Positions 39,570 through 48,761 of a stretch of 64,000 nucleotides of DNA are shown in pieces. Source of the stretch: Burkholderiaceae bacterium. Lineage in GTDB: Bacteria > Pseudomonadota > Gammaproteobacteria > Burkholderiales > Burkholderiaceae_C. A model generated the notes under the pieces. That model did not search any database, had not been told where the DNA came from, and saw only the letters and a list, made by a program, of their open reading frames with translations. The translations under genes and the position numbers were made by a program. How positions within the stretch are numbered: the first letter of the stretch is position 1; every line of letters begins with the position of its first letter. The stretch lies in contig JADMJJ010000011.1 in the NCBI GenBank assembly GCA_018780645.1, forward strand, positions 186,001 through 250,000. Direction: 5' to 3'.

Positions 39570-40874
39570 TCAGCGCATCCACGCCACCGGCGCGATGACG
39601 ATCTGCGGGAACAGGGTGAACAGGATCAGGATCAGGGTGTAGGTCAGCAGGAAGGGGTTCACACCCTTGATGACCTGGTGCATGGGCATGCGCCCGACAC
39701 CGGCCACGACATTGAGCACCGTGCCCACCGGTGGCGTGATCAGGCCGATGGCGCCGTTGAGCACGAACATCAGGCCGAAGTAGACCGGATCGATGCCGGC
39801 CTTGACGGCAATCGGCAGCATCACCGGCGCGAAGATCAGGATCGTCGGAGTCAGGTCCAGCGCGGTGCCTATCAGCACCAGGGTGACCATCATCACCGCC
39901 ATCAGCAGGCGCGGCGACTCGATCAAGGTGCCCAGCCAGCCGGTCAAGGTGCCGGGCAGATCGGCCAGCGTGATCATGTAGCTGGCCACCTGGGCGCCGG
40001 CGCACAGGAACATCACCACCGCCGTGGTCTTGGCCGCGCGCACCAGCACGCCATGGAACTGGCCCAGGCTCAGCTCTCGATGGATGAAGAAGGCAATCAC
40101 CAGCGCATAGAAGGCCGCCACCACGGCCGCCTCGGTCGGCGTGAACAAGCCCGACTTCATGCCGCCGATGATGATGAAGGGCATCAGCACCGCCCAGAAG
40201 GCCTTGACGGTGGCGCTCAGGCGCTCCTTGATCGGGAGCGCAATACCGGCCGGCAGAGCTATCTTGCGCAGCTGCAGCTTCCAGGCCACGATCAGCCCCA
40301 GGCCCATGATCAGCCCGGGCACGATACCGGACAGGAACAGCGCCGAGATCGAGGTATTGGTCGTCACGCCATAGATCACGAAGGGCATGGACGGCGGGAT
40401 GATGGGGGCGATGATGCCGCCCGAGGCAATCAAGCCGGCCGAGGTGTGCATGGGGTAGCCATGCGCCCGCATCATCGGCAACAGGATGGTGGCCAGCGCT
40501 GCGGTGTCGGCCAGGGCCGAGCCGCTCATGCTGGCCATCAGCACCGAGGCCCCTATGGCCACAAAGCCCAGGCCGCCGCGAATGTGGCCCACCCAGGCCT
40601 GGGCCATGGCGATGATGCGCCGGCTGATGCCGCCGGCATTCATCAGCTCGCCGGCCAAAATGAAGAAGGGCACGGCCAGCAGCGGGAAGCTGTCCACGCC
40701 GGCCACCAGGTTCTGCGCCAGCAGCTGCGTATCCCAGAAATCCAGCGACCAGGCCATGGCGGCGCCGGTCAGCACCAGGGCAAACGCCATAGGCATGCCC
40801 ATGCCCATCAGCACCAGCATGCCCAGGCAGAAGATCACGAAGGCCAGCGCCTCATTGCTCAAACCCATCATCAT
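39570..40874 (-). CDS. dctM: TRAP transporter large permease
   Basis: A 434-residue membrane protein with about twelve segments. Conserved stretches include FPLLAVPFFILAGELMNAGGI, GSALADTAALATILLPMM and the glycine-rich SGGIIAPIIPPSMPFVIYG. ATG 40874 is chosen because GGAG lies six bases upstream; two more ATG codons follow directly. The dctQ stop is 3 bp away. It forms the transport channel with dctQ. Confidence 0.93.
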   Translation of the reverse strand: MMMGLSNEALAFVIFCLGMLVLMGMGMPMAFALVLTGAAMAWSLDFWDTQLLAQNLVAGVDSFPLLAVPFFILAGELMNAGGISRRIIAMAQAWVGHIRGGLGFVAIGASVLMASMSGSALADTAALATILLPMMRAHGYPMHTSAGLIASGGIIAPIIPPSMPFVIYGVTTNTSISALFLSGIVPGLIMGLGLIVAWKLQLRKIALPAGIALPIKERLSATVKAFWAVLMPFIIIGGMKSGLFTPTEAAVVAAFYALVIAFFIHRELSLGQFHGVLVRAAKTTAVVMFLCAGAQVASYMITLADLPGTLTGWLGTLIESPRLLMAVMMVTLVLIGTALDLTPTILIFAPVMLPIAVKAGIDPVYFGLMFVLNGAIGLITPPVGTVLNVVAGVGRMPMHQVIKGVNPFLLTYTLILILFTLFPQIVIAPVAWMR

Positions 40875-40877
40875 CAA

Positions 40878-41381
40878 TCACTCCACATCGACGTGATGGC
40901 CGAAGTCCAGCGGCGCGCGGCGCAGCAACTCGACCAGGGCCGTCAGGCCGATGGCCAGCGAACACAGGAAGGCCGGCAGCGGCAGCAAGGCGCTGGAGTA
41001 ACCCAGCACCACCGAATGGCTGTCCAGCCCCACCACCACCTGCTGCCAGGCGCCCCAACCGACCAGCGCGCAGGCCAGCACGACGGCCGCGCGTATCAGC
41101 AGCGTCATGGCCAGCATGGCGCGCGGCTTGTTGCGCAGGGGCAGCAGCAGGCTGGTGAAGGCCATGTGCTCGCCCAAGGGATAGGCCGCAGCTGCGCCGA
41201 TGAACACCATCCAGACGAAGAGCAGGCGCGACAACTCCTCGCTGGCCGCCACGCCGCTGCCAAAGCCGTAGCGCAGCACCACATTGATGAAGACGGCCGT
41301 GGCCATCACCGCCAGGCAGGCCGCCATCGCGCCCTCGCTGGCGCGTTGCCACCCAGGTTTCTTCAGGGTTTCCGCTTTCAT
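40878..41381 (-). CDS. dctQ: TRAP transporter small permease
   Basis: A 167-residue DctQ protein with four segments and the family block LFVWMVFIGAAAAYPLGEHMAF. The start overlaps the gluconokinase stop by 4 bp (ATGA). Confidence 0.9.
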   Translation of the reverse strand: MKAETLKKPGWQRASEGAMAACLAVMATAVFINVVLRYGFGSGVAASEELSRLLFVWMVFIGAAAAYPLGEHMAFTSLLLPLRNKPRAMLAMTLLIRAAVVLACALVGWGAWQQVVVGLDSHSVVLGYSSALLPLPAFLCSLAIGLTALVELLRRAPLDFGHHVDVE

Positions 41382-41878
41382 GCGCCCTCTCCCTTCGCCC
41401 AGGCCAGGGCCCGGTTCAGTTGCTCGCCACGGCTCAGTGCGGCGTCGACGCTCAGCACGCCGGCCTCGCCGGTCGGCGACTCCAGGGCCGCGAACTGGCT
41501 GTCCACCAGGCTGACCGGGAACAGGTGGTCGGCGGCACGCTCGGCCACGCGCTGAAGCGACAGTTCGCGGGTGATCTCCAGAAACACAAAGCCCAGGCCC
41601 GGGCTGGCGGCCCGCAGACGTTCACGGTAGGCCCGCTTCAGCGCCGAGCAGGCCAGCACCACGCCGTCGGGATGGCGCACCAACTCGGCGCCCAGGGTGT
41701 CCAGCCAGCCGCTGCGGTCCGCATCGTTGAGCGGAATGCCGGCCCGCATCTTGGCGATCGAGGCCGGGGCGTGGTGGGCATCGCCCTCGATATAGGCCCA
41801 GCCCAGGGCCTCGGCCAGGGCCAGGCCCAGACTCGACTTGCCGCAACCGGCCACACCCATGACAACCAGGCTCTGCAT
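41378..41878 (-). CDS. gntK: Gluconokinase
   Basis: Phosphorylates gluconate to 6-phosphogluconate. The 166-residue GntK has P-loop GVAGCGKSS at 8-16, EGDAHHAPASIAKMRAGIPLNDADRSGWL and CSALKRAYRERLR, all family motifs. ATG 41878 is taken as the start; a TTG at 41905 would put the LacI operator inside the gene. First gene of the TRAP operon, so uptake and phosphorylation are co-expressed. Confidence 0.93.
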   Translation of the reverse strand: MQSLVVMGVAGCGKSSLGLALAEALGWAYIEGDAHHAPASIAKMRAGIPLNDADRSGWLDTLGAELVRHPDGVVLACSALKRAYRERLRAASPGLGFVFLEITRELSLQRVAERAADHLFPVSLVDSQFAALESPTGEAGVLSVDAALSRGEQLNRALAWAKGEGA

Positions 41879-41880
41879 TT

Positions 41881-41894
41881 GGATAGCGCTATCC
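41881..41894. promoter_or_regulatory. LacI-family operator 1
   Basis: GGATAGCGCTATCC, perfect 14-bp palindrome with the central CG typical of LacI/GntR(LacI) sites, directly before the gntK start. Identical copy at 41982-41995. Confidence 0.85.
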
Positions 41895-41981
41895 TGTTGA
41901 TTCAAACAAAAGGCGATGCTGGATCGCCAAGGGCCGTTCGGTTCGGGACATGCGGCGTTAACACGCTTGCACCGGAAGATC

Positions 41982-41995
41982 GGATAGCGCTATCC
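41982..41995. promoter_or_regulatory. LacI-family operator 2
   Basis: Second perfect GGATAGCGCTATCC, 101 bp from the first and 44 bp before the regulator start. Two sites about ten helical turns apart could support a repression loop. Confidence 0.85.
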
Positions 41996-42039
41996 TAGGC
42001 GCAAGTCGCAACGCACCATATCAGGGAAAACACGCACCA

Positions 42040-43074
42040 ATGACCGGCAGTCCCGCACCAACGCGCCGCCCCCGCTCCAGCGGCCGGGCCACCTTGGCCG
42101 ACGTGGCCCAGGCCGCCGGCGTCAGCCCCATCACAGTGTCGCGCGCGCTGCGGGGCGAGCGGGCCGTGGCGCCCGACCTGGTCGAACGCGTGCAGAAGGC
42201 CGCCCAGCTATTGGGCTATGTGCCCGACCCCGCTGCCCGTGCCCTGGCCTCCAGCCGTAGCTCCCATGTGGCGGTGCTGATTCCGCTGCTCAGCAATGCC
42301 CTGTTCGTCGATCTGCTGGACGCCGTGCAGCGCAGCCTGCTGCCCGCGGGGTTCCAGACATTGATCGGCGTCACCCACTACGACCCGGCCGAGGAAGAGG
42401 CCTTGCTGCGCAGCTACTTGCTGCATCGCCCGGCCGGGGTGATCGTCACCGGCTTCGACCGCACAGAAGCGGTCAAGCAGCTGATCGCCGGCAGCGGCGT
42501 GCCCTGCGTGCATGTGATGGAAACGGTGGCCGCGCCGGGCATCTACAGCGTAGGATTTTCCCAGTCGGACGCCGGCCAGGCGATGACCCAGCATTTGCTG
42601 GACAGCGGCCGGCGGCGCATTGCCTTTGCCGCCGCCCAACTGGACCCGCGAACCTTGCAGCGCCTGCAGGGCTATCGCAAGGCGATGCAGTCCGCCGGCC
42701 TGGCCGATCCAAGCCTGGAATGGCTGAACCCGCAGCGCTCGTCCTTGGCTCTGGGCGGCGCGCTGTTCGAGCAGATCCGCCGCGAGGCGCCCGATGCGGA
42801 CGCCATCTTCTTCAACAACGACGACCTGGCCCAGGGTGCCCTGCTGGCAGCGCTGCGCCTGGGCGTCAAGGTGCCTGCTCAACTTGCGGTGGCCGGCTTC
42901 AACGACCTGACCGGCAGTGACCAGATGCTGCCGCCACTGAGCACCGTGCGCACGCCGCGCAGCGCCATTGGCGCCGAAGCGGCGAAGATGCTGATGGCCC
43001 TGATGCGTGGTGAGACGGTGGCGCAGCCGCAGCTGGATCTCGGCTTCGAGATCGTGCGGCGGGGCAGCAGCTGA
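42040..43074 (+). CDS. LacI-family repressor of gluconate genes
   Basis: A 344-residue LacI/GalR regulator. The N-terminal helix-turn-helix is ATLADVAQAAGVSPITVSRALRGE (about 17-40), with the hinge through ALASSRSSHVAVL. The periplasmic-binding-like core carries FNNDDLAQGALLAALRLG. It is divergent from gntK-dctQMP with two identical palindromes between. Gluconate or 6-phosphogluconate is the likely inducer by analogy with E. coli GntR. Confidence 0.92.
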   Translation: MTGSPAPTRRPRSSGRATLADVAQAAGVSPITVSRALRGERAVAPDLVERVQKAAQLLGYVPDPAARALASSRSSHVAVLIPLLSNALFVDLLDAVQRSLLPAGFQTLIGVTHYDPAEEEALLRSYLLHRPAGVIVTGFDRTEAVKQLIAGSGVPCVHVMETVAAPGIYSVGFSQSDAGQAMTQHLLDSGRRRIAFAAAQLDPRTLQRLQGYRKAMQSAGLADPSLEWLNPQRSSLALGGALFEQIRREAPDADAIFFNNDDLAQGALLAALRLGVKVPAQLAVAGFNDLTGSDQMLPPLSTVRTPRSAIGAEAAKMLMALMRGETVAQPQLDLGFEIVRRGSS

Positions 43075-43085
43075 AGTGACGGGAT

Positions 43086-44024
43086 CTAGCCGTCCAGATT
43101 GATCTTCGCGACCAGTTCCGCCAGCACCGCGTCGGCCTTGTCGTTGGCGATCTGGCAGGTGCCGGCCGCCTGGTGGCCGCCGCCGCCATAGCTGAGCATC
43201 AGCTCGCCGACATTGGTCTTGCTGCTGCGGTCAAGAATCGACTTGCCGGTGGCCATCACCGTGTTCTGCTTCTGCAGGCCCCACATCACATGGATGGAGA
43301 TATTGGTCTCGGGGTACATCGCATAGATCATGAAGCGGTTGCAGGCGAAGATGGTCTCTTCGCCCCGCAGGTCGAGCACGGCCAGATTGCCGTGCACCGT
43401 GGTGCAGCGCTCGATCTGCTCGCGCGCCTGGGCCGTGTGCTGGAAGTACAGGTCCACCCGCTCGACCACATCGGGCAGGGCCAGGATCTCGCCGATATCG
43501 TGGTCGGCGCAGTACTTGATCAGGTCCATCATCAGCGCGTAGTTGCTGATGCGGAATTCTCGGAAGCGGCCCAGGCCGGTTCGCGAATCCATCAGGTAGT
43601 TCAACAGCACCCAGTCGCTGGGGTCGAGGATTTCCTCGCGGCTGAACTGGGCCGAGTCGGCCTTGTCCACGGCGTCCATCATGGCGTCGCTCATGCGCGG
43701 AAACGCCGCCTTGCCGCCGTAGTAGTTATAGACCACGCGTGCCGCCGACGGCGCATGGGCCTCGATGATGTGGTTCTTGCGCTCACCGGTATTGCGCACC
43801 GTCTCCGACTCATGGTGGTCGAACACCAGATGGGCGCCGGGCACATAGGGCAGATTGGTTGTGATGTCGCGCTCGGTGATGGCGATCTTGCCGTCCTGCA
43901 TGTCCTTGGGATGGACGAAGGTGATCTCGTCGATCAGCTTCAGCTCATTGAGCAGCACGGCGCAGACCAGGCCATCGAAGTCGCTGCGGGTGACCAGGCG
44001 GAATTTCTGTTGTTCTTGACTCAT
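43086..44024 (-). CDS. DHH-family phosphoesterase-like protein
   Basis: A 312-residue protein with DHH-superfamily features: TRSDFDGLVCAVLL near the N terminus, FDHHES (the DHH motif) and a C-terminal DHHA1-type glycine stretch, SYGGGGHQAAGTCQI. The family includes exopolyphosphatases, RecJ and oligoribonucleases or c-di-AMP hydrolases. The substrate here cannot be told. ATG 44024 gives a standard N terminus, although the frame is open to 44300. Confidence 0.82.
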   Translation of the reverse strand: MSQEQQKFRLVTRSDFDGLVCAVLLNELKLIDEITFVHPKDMQDGKIAITERDITTNLPYVPGAHLVFDHHESETVRNTGERKNHIIEAHAPSAARVVYNYYGGKAAFPRMSDAMMDAVDKADSAQFSREEILDPSDWVLLNYLMDSRTGLGRFREFRISNYALMMDLIKYCADHDIGEILALPDVVERVDLYFQHTAQAREQIERCTTVHGNLAVLDLRGEETIFACNRFMIYAMYPETNISIHVMWGLQKQNTVMATGKSILDRSSKTNVGELMLSYGGGGHQAAGTCQIANDKADAVLAELVAKINLDG

Positions 44025-44173
44025 GGGGCGTCCTATCTCGGCGGGGAACGGTATCCCGCATGATAGGCAGCGCCCTCCCCCAGCGGCGGCCCGCTGCCAA
44101 TGGCTGATGGCCCATTTGAAACAATAGTTAACGCTTGGCCGACCCTTGCATAGCGGCAGCCTACATTGGAACG

Positions 44174-44202
44174 AAAAAAGGGCAGCGCTCGGCTGCCCTT
44201 TT
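44174..44202 (-). terminator. Terminator of the RND efflux operon
   Basis: Stem AAAAGGGCAGC/GCTGCCCTTTT with a 5-base loop, and six T on the minus strand, 19 bp after the stop at 44221. Confidence 0.85.
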
Positions 44203-44220
44203 CGGTGGCAAAGCTCAGTT

Positions 44221-47200
44221 TCACTCCGCCGGCACTGCCGCCATCCCGTCGTCGGATGCCGCTGCCTGTGCCTTCCTGGCCGGCTTGCGCTCACGCACAA
44301 GGTAGGAATACAGCACCGGCACCACGACCAGGGTCAGCAGCGTCGAGGTGATCACGCCGCCGATGATGGCCCGGCCCATCGGTGCCTGGATCTCACCGCC
44401 CTCGTTCAGCGCAATGGCCATGGGCAGCATGCCGAAGATCATCGCCATCGTCGTCATCATGATGGGGCGCATCCGTATCAGCCCGGCCTGCAGCAGCGCC
44501 TCGGGCACGCTGGCCCCGGCCTTGCGCGCATGGTTGGCGAAGTCCACCAGCAGAATGGCGTTCTTGGTCACCAGGCCCATCAGCATCACCAGGCCAATCA
44601 TCGAGAACACGTTCAAGGTGGAGCCGGTCAGCAGCAGGGCCAGCATCACGCCGATCAGCGACAGGGGCAGCGAGGCCATGATGGCAATCGGCTGCACAAA
44701 GCTGCCGAACTGGCTGGCCAGCACGATGTAGATGAAGATCACCGCCAGGCCCATCGCACCCAGCAGACCGTTGAAGGCCTCGGCCTGCTGCTTGCCGGCG
44801 CCGTCCACCATGAAGCTGGTGCCCGGGGGCAGCTCGGTGGCCTTGATGATCTTCTTCACGTCGTCATTGACCTCGCCCGAGGTGCGGCCCTGCACGCCGG
44901 CGTACACCGCCTCGCGGCGCTGCAGGTTCTGGCGGCGAATCACCTCAGGGTTGAAGACCGGCTCTATCGTGGCCACTTGGTCCAGCGAGATCGGCGAGCC
45001 GTCCTTGGCGAAGGCGATCGGCAGCTTGTTCATTTGCTCGATGCGCTCGCGCTGTTCGCGCGGCAGGCGCAGCAGCACCTCGACCTGGTTGCCGTCCGGC
45101 GTGGTCCAGTAGGTCGCGACATCACCATTGACATAGGCGCGCAGCGAGGCGGCGATCTGTGGCGCGGTCAGGCCCAGCTCACGCACGGCCGAGTCCTTCA
45201 GGCGCACGGCGAAGGCCGGCAGGCCGGGCTTGACCGTGGTTTCCACGTCCACCGCGCCGGGCACCTTCTTGATCTTCTCGACCAGCTGGTTGGCGACCTG
45301 GGTCAGCACTTCGGGGTCGCTACCCAGGATGGTGATCCAGACCGGGCGGTCGAAGCCCACGCTCATCTCGACGCCCGGCAGCTTGGCGATCTCGTCGCGG
45401 ATCGCGTCCTCGATCTGCTTCTGGCTGCGCTTGCGATCGGCGCGGTCGGCCAGCGAGATATTCAGCACCGCCTGGTTGCGGCCGGTGGCCATGCCCTCGC
45501 CGGTGCTGCCGACGACGGTGGACACGGTCTTGATCTCGGGGAACTTGGCCAGCAGCTCCTCGACCTGCAGCACCTTGGCATTGCCGCGCTCGAGGCTGGA
45601 CGCCACCGGCATGCGCAGCGTCAGCTGGGTGAAGCCCTGGTCGGTCTGCGGCACGAACTCGCTGCCGACCAGCGGCGCCAGGCCCAGGGCGACGACGAAG
45701 CTCATCACCCCGCCCATCACGACCAGACCGCGCGGCGTGATGGTGGCCAGGCGCAGGCGGCGTGCCTGTGTGCGGTCACGCTTGCCATCGGCCGAGAACG
45801 GCCGGCCCCAGACCGGAATCGGCAGCACGAACAGGCGGTAGCGGCGGCCCGAGAAAGCCCAGTGGATCAGCCGCTCGTAGGCACCATGCATCCAGTCCAT
45901 CAGCCGGTCGGTGCCGCCAATCAACTGCTTGAACACCGGCAGGCGCTTCAGGCGCTCGCTCGGGGGATCCTTCCAGATCGAGGACAGCATCGGATCCAGT
46001 GTGAAGCTGACGAACAGGCTCACCAGCACCGCCACCGCCACCGTGATGCCGAAGGGGTAGAAGAACTTGCCGATGATGCCGCCCATGAAGGCCACCGGCA
46101 CGAACACGGCGCAGATGGCAAAGGTGGTGGCCATCACCGCCAGGCCGATCTCGTTGGTGCCGTCCTCGGCGGCGCGGTGGTGGTCCTTGCCCATGCCGAC
46201 GTGGCGCACGATGTTCTCTCGCACCACGATGGCGTCATCGATGAGCAGGCCTATGCACAGGCTCAGCGCCATCATCGTCATGAAGTTCAAGGTGAAGCCG
46301 AAGGCATGGATGGCGATGAAGCTGGAAATGACCGCGATCGGCAGCGTCAGGCCGGTGATGATGGTCGAGCGCCAGCTGTGCAGGAACAGGAAGACGATGG
46401 CCACCGTCAGCAGCGCGCCTTCGATCAGCGTGTGCTTCAGGCCGGTCAGCGAACCCTTGACGAAGTCGCTATTGGCATAGATCAGGCGCAGCTCGGTGTC
46501 CTTGGGCAGCTGCTTGCGCAACTCTTCCATGGCCTCCTTGACGGCGTCGCCGGTAGCGACGATGTTGGCGTCCTGCTGCTTGAAGACATTGAAGGTCACG
46601 GCCGGCGAGCCATTGATGCGGGCCACGCTGTCGGCCTCGCGCTCACGCTCGACCAGGGTGCCCAGGTCGCCCAGGGTCAGTACCAGATTGCCGCGGCGGG
46701 CCACGACCATCTGCGCGAACTGCTTGGGGTCCTTGACGCGGCCTTCTACGCGCAGGATGGCGTCGGCATTCTTGTCGGACAACAGACCCACCGGCTGATC
46801 GGCATTGGCCTCGGCCAGGGCCTTGGAGATTTCGGCCGGCGTCACGCCATAGGCGCGCAGGCGCAGCGGGTCGAGATCGATGCGCACCTCGCGCGTCACC
46901 ATGCCACCCACCTCGACCTTGGCCACGCCCTCGACGCGGCCCAGGCGCTTGGCGATGATCAGCTCGCTGAACATCGACAGCTCGCGGGCCGGGCGGGTCT
47001 GGCTCATCAAGGCCATCACCACCACCGGCTGGGCGTTGTCGGCCTGGAAGCGCGACACCGTCGGCGCCTTCACGTCCTTGGGGAAGGCCGCCTGCGCGGC
47101 GGCGACCCGGTCACGCAGGTCCTGCATCGCGCGGTTCATGTCGGTGTTCAGGGTGAACTCGACGCTGGCCTGAGCACGGCCCTCGAAGCTGCGCGACTGG

Positions 47201-47439
47201 ATGCGGTCCACGCCGGCGATCGAGTTCATCGCCTCTTCGAGCGGCTTGGCGACTTCGCGCTCCACCGCCTCGGGGCTGGCACCGGGATAGCGCACATCGA
47301 TCCAGGCACCGGGCAGGGAGATGTCGGGCATCTGCTCGACACCCAGCTTGGCGTAGGAGAACAGGCCCAGCACGCACAGGGCCACCATCACCATGGTCGC
47401 GAAGACCGGGTTCTGGATGGAAACACGGGTCATCCACAT
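44221..47439 (-). CDS. RND efflux pump, inner-membrane subunit (HAE1 family)
   Basis: Proton-driven tripartite exporter subunit of 1,072 residues with two repeats of six segments. The N terminus NPVFATMVMVALCVLGLFSY is typical. The proton-relay aspartates are in LCIGLLIDDAIVVRENI. The late GLVTKNAILLVDFANHARKAG carries the relay lysine region. About 30 extra basic residues lie in the loop between segments 6 and 7 (near GRPFSADGKRDRTQARRLR). It follows its adaptor gene by 25 bp. No outer-membrane channel gene is adjacent, so a TolC-like partner elsewhere is needed. The substrates are unknown. Confidence 0.93.
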   Translation of the reverse strand: MWMTRVSIQNPVFATMVMVALCVLGLFSYAKLGVEQMPDISLPGAWIDVRYPGASPEAVEREVAKPLEEAMNSIAGVDRIQSRSFEGRAQASVEFTLNTDMNRAMQDLRDRVAAAQAAFPKDVKAPTVSRFQADNAQPVVVMALMSQTRPARELSMFSELIIAKRLGRVEGVAKVEVGGMVTREVRIDLDPLRLRAYGVTPAEISKALAEANADQPVGLLSDKNADAILRVEGRVKDPKQFAQMVVARRGNLVLTLGDLGTLVEREREADSVARINGSPAVTFNVFKQQDANIVATGDAVKEAMEELRKQLPKDTELRLIYANSDFVKGSLTGLKHTLIEGALLTVAIVFLFLHSWRSTIITGLTLPIAVISSFIAIHAFGFTLNFMTMMALSLCIGLLIDDAIVVRENIVRHVGMGKDHHRAAEDGTNEIGLAVMATTFAICAVFVPVAFMGGIIGKFFYPFGITVAVAVLVSLFVSFTLDPMLSSIWKDPPSERLKRLPVFKQLIGGTDRLMDWMHGAYERLIHWAFSGRRYRLFVLPIPVWGRPFSADGKRDRTQARRLRLATITPRGLVVMGGVMSFVVALGLAPLVGSEFVPQTDQGFTQLTLRMPVASSLERGNAKVLQVEELLAKFPEIKTVSTVVGSTGEGMATGRNQAVLNISLADRADRKRSQKQIEDAIRDEIAKLPGVEMSVGFDRPVWITILGSDPEVLTQVANQLVEKIKKVPGAVDVETTVKPGLPAFAVRLKDSAVRELGLTAPQIAASLRAYVNGDVATYWTTPDGNQVEVLLRLPREQRERIEQMNKLPIAFAKDGSPISLDQVATIEPVFNPEVIRRQNLQRREAVYAGVQGRTSGEVNDDVKKIIKATELPPGTSFMVDGAGKQQAEAFNGLLGAMGLAVIFIYIVLASQFGSFVQPIAIMASLPLSLIGVMLALLLTGSTLNVFSMIGLVMLMGLVTKNAILLVDFANHARKAGASVPEALLQAGLIRMRPIMMTTMAMIFGMLPMAIALNEGGEIQAPMGRAIIGGVITSTLLTLVVVPVLYSYLVRERKPARKAQAAASDDGMAAVPAE

Positions 47440-47464
47440 GATCGCCGCTCCTTATTGTTGTTAT

Positions 47465-48628
47465 TCAGTTGCCGGTCGAACCGGTGGCCGCGCTGGCGAC
47501 CCGGGGCTTGGTCGCCACGATCGAGGCCTTGGCGCCCTCGCGCAGATTGTCGAAGCGCGCGCCCAGCACCTGGGCCTCGGCCGTCAGGCCCTGCAGCACC
47601 TCGACCCGGCCTTCGCGGGTGTCGCGGCGGCCGGTGGTGACGATGCGGCGCACCAGGGCGCCCTTTTCGATCATCCACACATGTTCCTGGCCGGCCGTGC
47701 TGCCGATGGCGGCGATGGGCACGGTCAGGCGCGAGGCCTCGTCGCTGATGCTGACCTTGCCGGTGGCGTATTGCCCGGCGCGGAACTGCTCCTTCGGGTT
47801 GGCGAGTTCAAGCGTCACGCCGATCGAACGGGTGCCCGGCTCGGCGGCCGGGGCGATGCGGGCGATGCGGGCCTCGACGGTGCCATCATTGCCCTCGATC
47901 TGCACCTGCACCGGCATGCCGGGCGTCAGGCGGCTGACCTCGTGCGTGCCGACCGAACCGGCCAGCTCCAGCTTGGCCAGATCGACGATGGTCAAAACCT
48001 GCTGCTCCATCGCCAGCTTTTCGCCGGGCAGCGCGTGGCGCTTGGAAACCACGCCGCTGATCGGCGCCAGTAGCGCGGCATTGCGCACGCTGAGATTGCT
48101 GCCTTCCAGCTGCGCCTTGGCCGACAGCCATTGCGCGCGGGCCGCTTCCATCGCGGCCTTGGAGGTTTCCAACGCGGTCGGGGCGATGAACTTCTGCGCT
48201 GCCAGGCCCTCGTTGGCACGGTGCTGGCGTTCGGCCTGCTCGGCCTGGGCGCGGGCCGATTCGACCGAGGCGCTGCGCTCGACGACGCGCTGACGCAGCT
48301 CTTCCAGATCGACCTGGCCCAGCACCTGGCCGGCCTTGACGCGGCTGCCTTCGGCAACGTTCAGGCTCAGCAGCGTGCCGGCCGACTTGGCACGCACCAC
48401 GGCGGTGCCGGGCGCGACCAGCGGGCCGGAGAACTCGATCACCGAGGAGATGCTGGCCTGGGTGGGCCGCACCACCTCGCTGCCGACGAATTCAAGCGCG
48501 GGGGACGGCTTCTCGCCGCCCTCCTTCTTCGACTTGGCCGAGGCCTGGTCGCTGGTCAAAAAGAACGCTGTCGCACCACCCGCCACGAGCACCGCGGTCA
48601 TGCCGCCAATCAGCCACTGCTTGCGCAT
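47465..48628 (-). CDS. RND efflux periplasmic adaptor
   Basis: A 387-residue membrane-fusion protein. The N-terminal anchor is about 5-25. The lipoyl halves are KSAGTLLSLNVAEGSRVKAGQVLGQVD and NAALLAPISGVVSKRHALPGEKL, with a coiled-coil hairpin rich in A, Q and R between (about 115-175). A beta-barrel follows from about 200. ATG 48628 has GAGGGG six bases upstream. It pairs with the pump gene just downstream. Confidence 0.9.
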   Translation of the reverse strand: MRKQWLIGGMTAVLVAGGATAFFLTSDQASAKSKKEGGEKPSPALEFVGSEVVRPTQASISSVIEFSGPLVAPGTAVVRAKSAGTLLSLNVAEGSRVKAGQVLGQVDLEELRQRVVERSASVESARAQAEQAERQHRANEGLAAQKFIAPTALETSKAAMEAARAQWLSAKAQLEGSNLSVRNAALLAPISGVVSKRHALPGEKLAMEQQVLTIVDLAKLELAGSVGTHEVSRLTPGMPVQVQIEGNDGTVEARIARIAPAAEPGTRSIGVTLELANPKEQFRAGQYATGKVSISDEASRLTVPIAAIGSTAGQEHVWMIEKGALVRRIVTTGRRDTREGRVEVLQGLTAEAQVLGARFDNLREGAKASIVATKPRVASAATGSTGN

Positions 48629-48681
48629 GGTCATCCCCTCTTGAATTGGACTCGATCTGAACAAACTGCGCGCAGTGTAGG

Positions 48682-48714
48682 GTCGCACTTTGCAATCAAA
48701 AGGCCAAGTGCGAC
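48682..48714. promoter_or_regulatory. Inverted repeat upstream of the RND operon
   Basis: GTCGCACTT-N15-AAGTGCGAC, perfect 9-bp arms, 54 bp before the adaptor start. ACTGCGCGCAGT at 48665-48676 is a second perfect palindrome. Either may be an operator; no regulator gene is adjacent. The first could also act as the terminator of the MFS gene upstream, but no T-run follows. Confidence 0.45.
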
Positions 48715-48761
48715 GAATTGCTGATATCCGGTGATGGGCTGCAACCGGTGCCGACAAGGCC

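Noticed and set aside
39459-41555. A 698-codon open frame on the plus strand opposite the TRAP transporter genes
   Set aside because: Low-complexity H/Q/R/G sequence antisense to three recognised genes.
44146-47640. A 1,164-codon open frame on the plus strand opposite the RND pump gene
   Set aside because: The translation is rich in H, Q, R and G with no motif or hydrophobic pattern. It is the shadow that high-GC third positions leave opposite a real gene.
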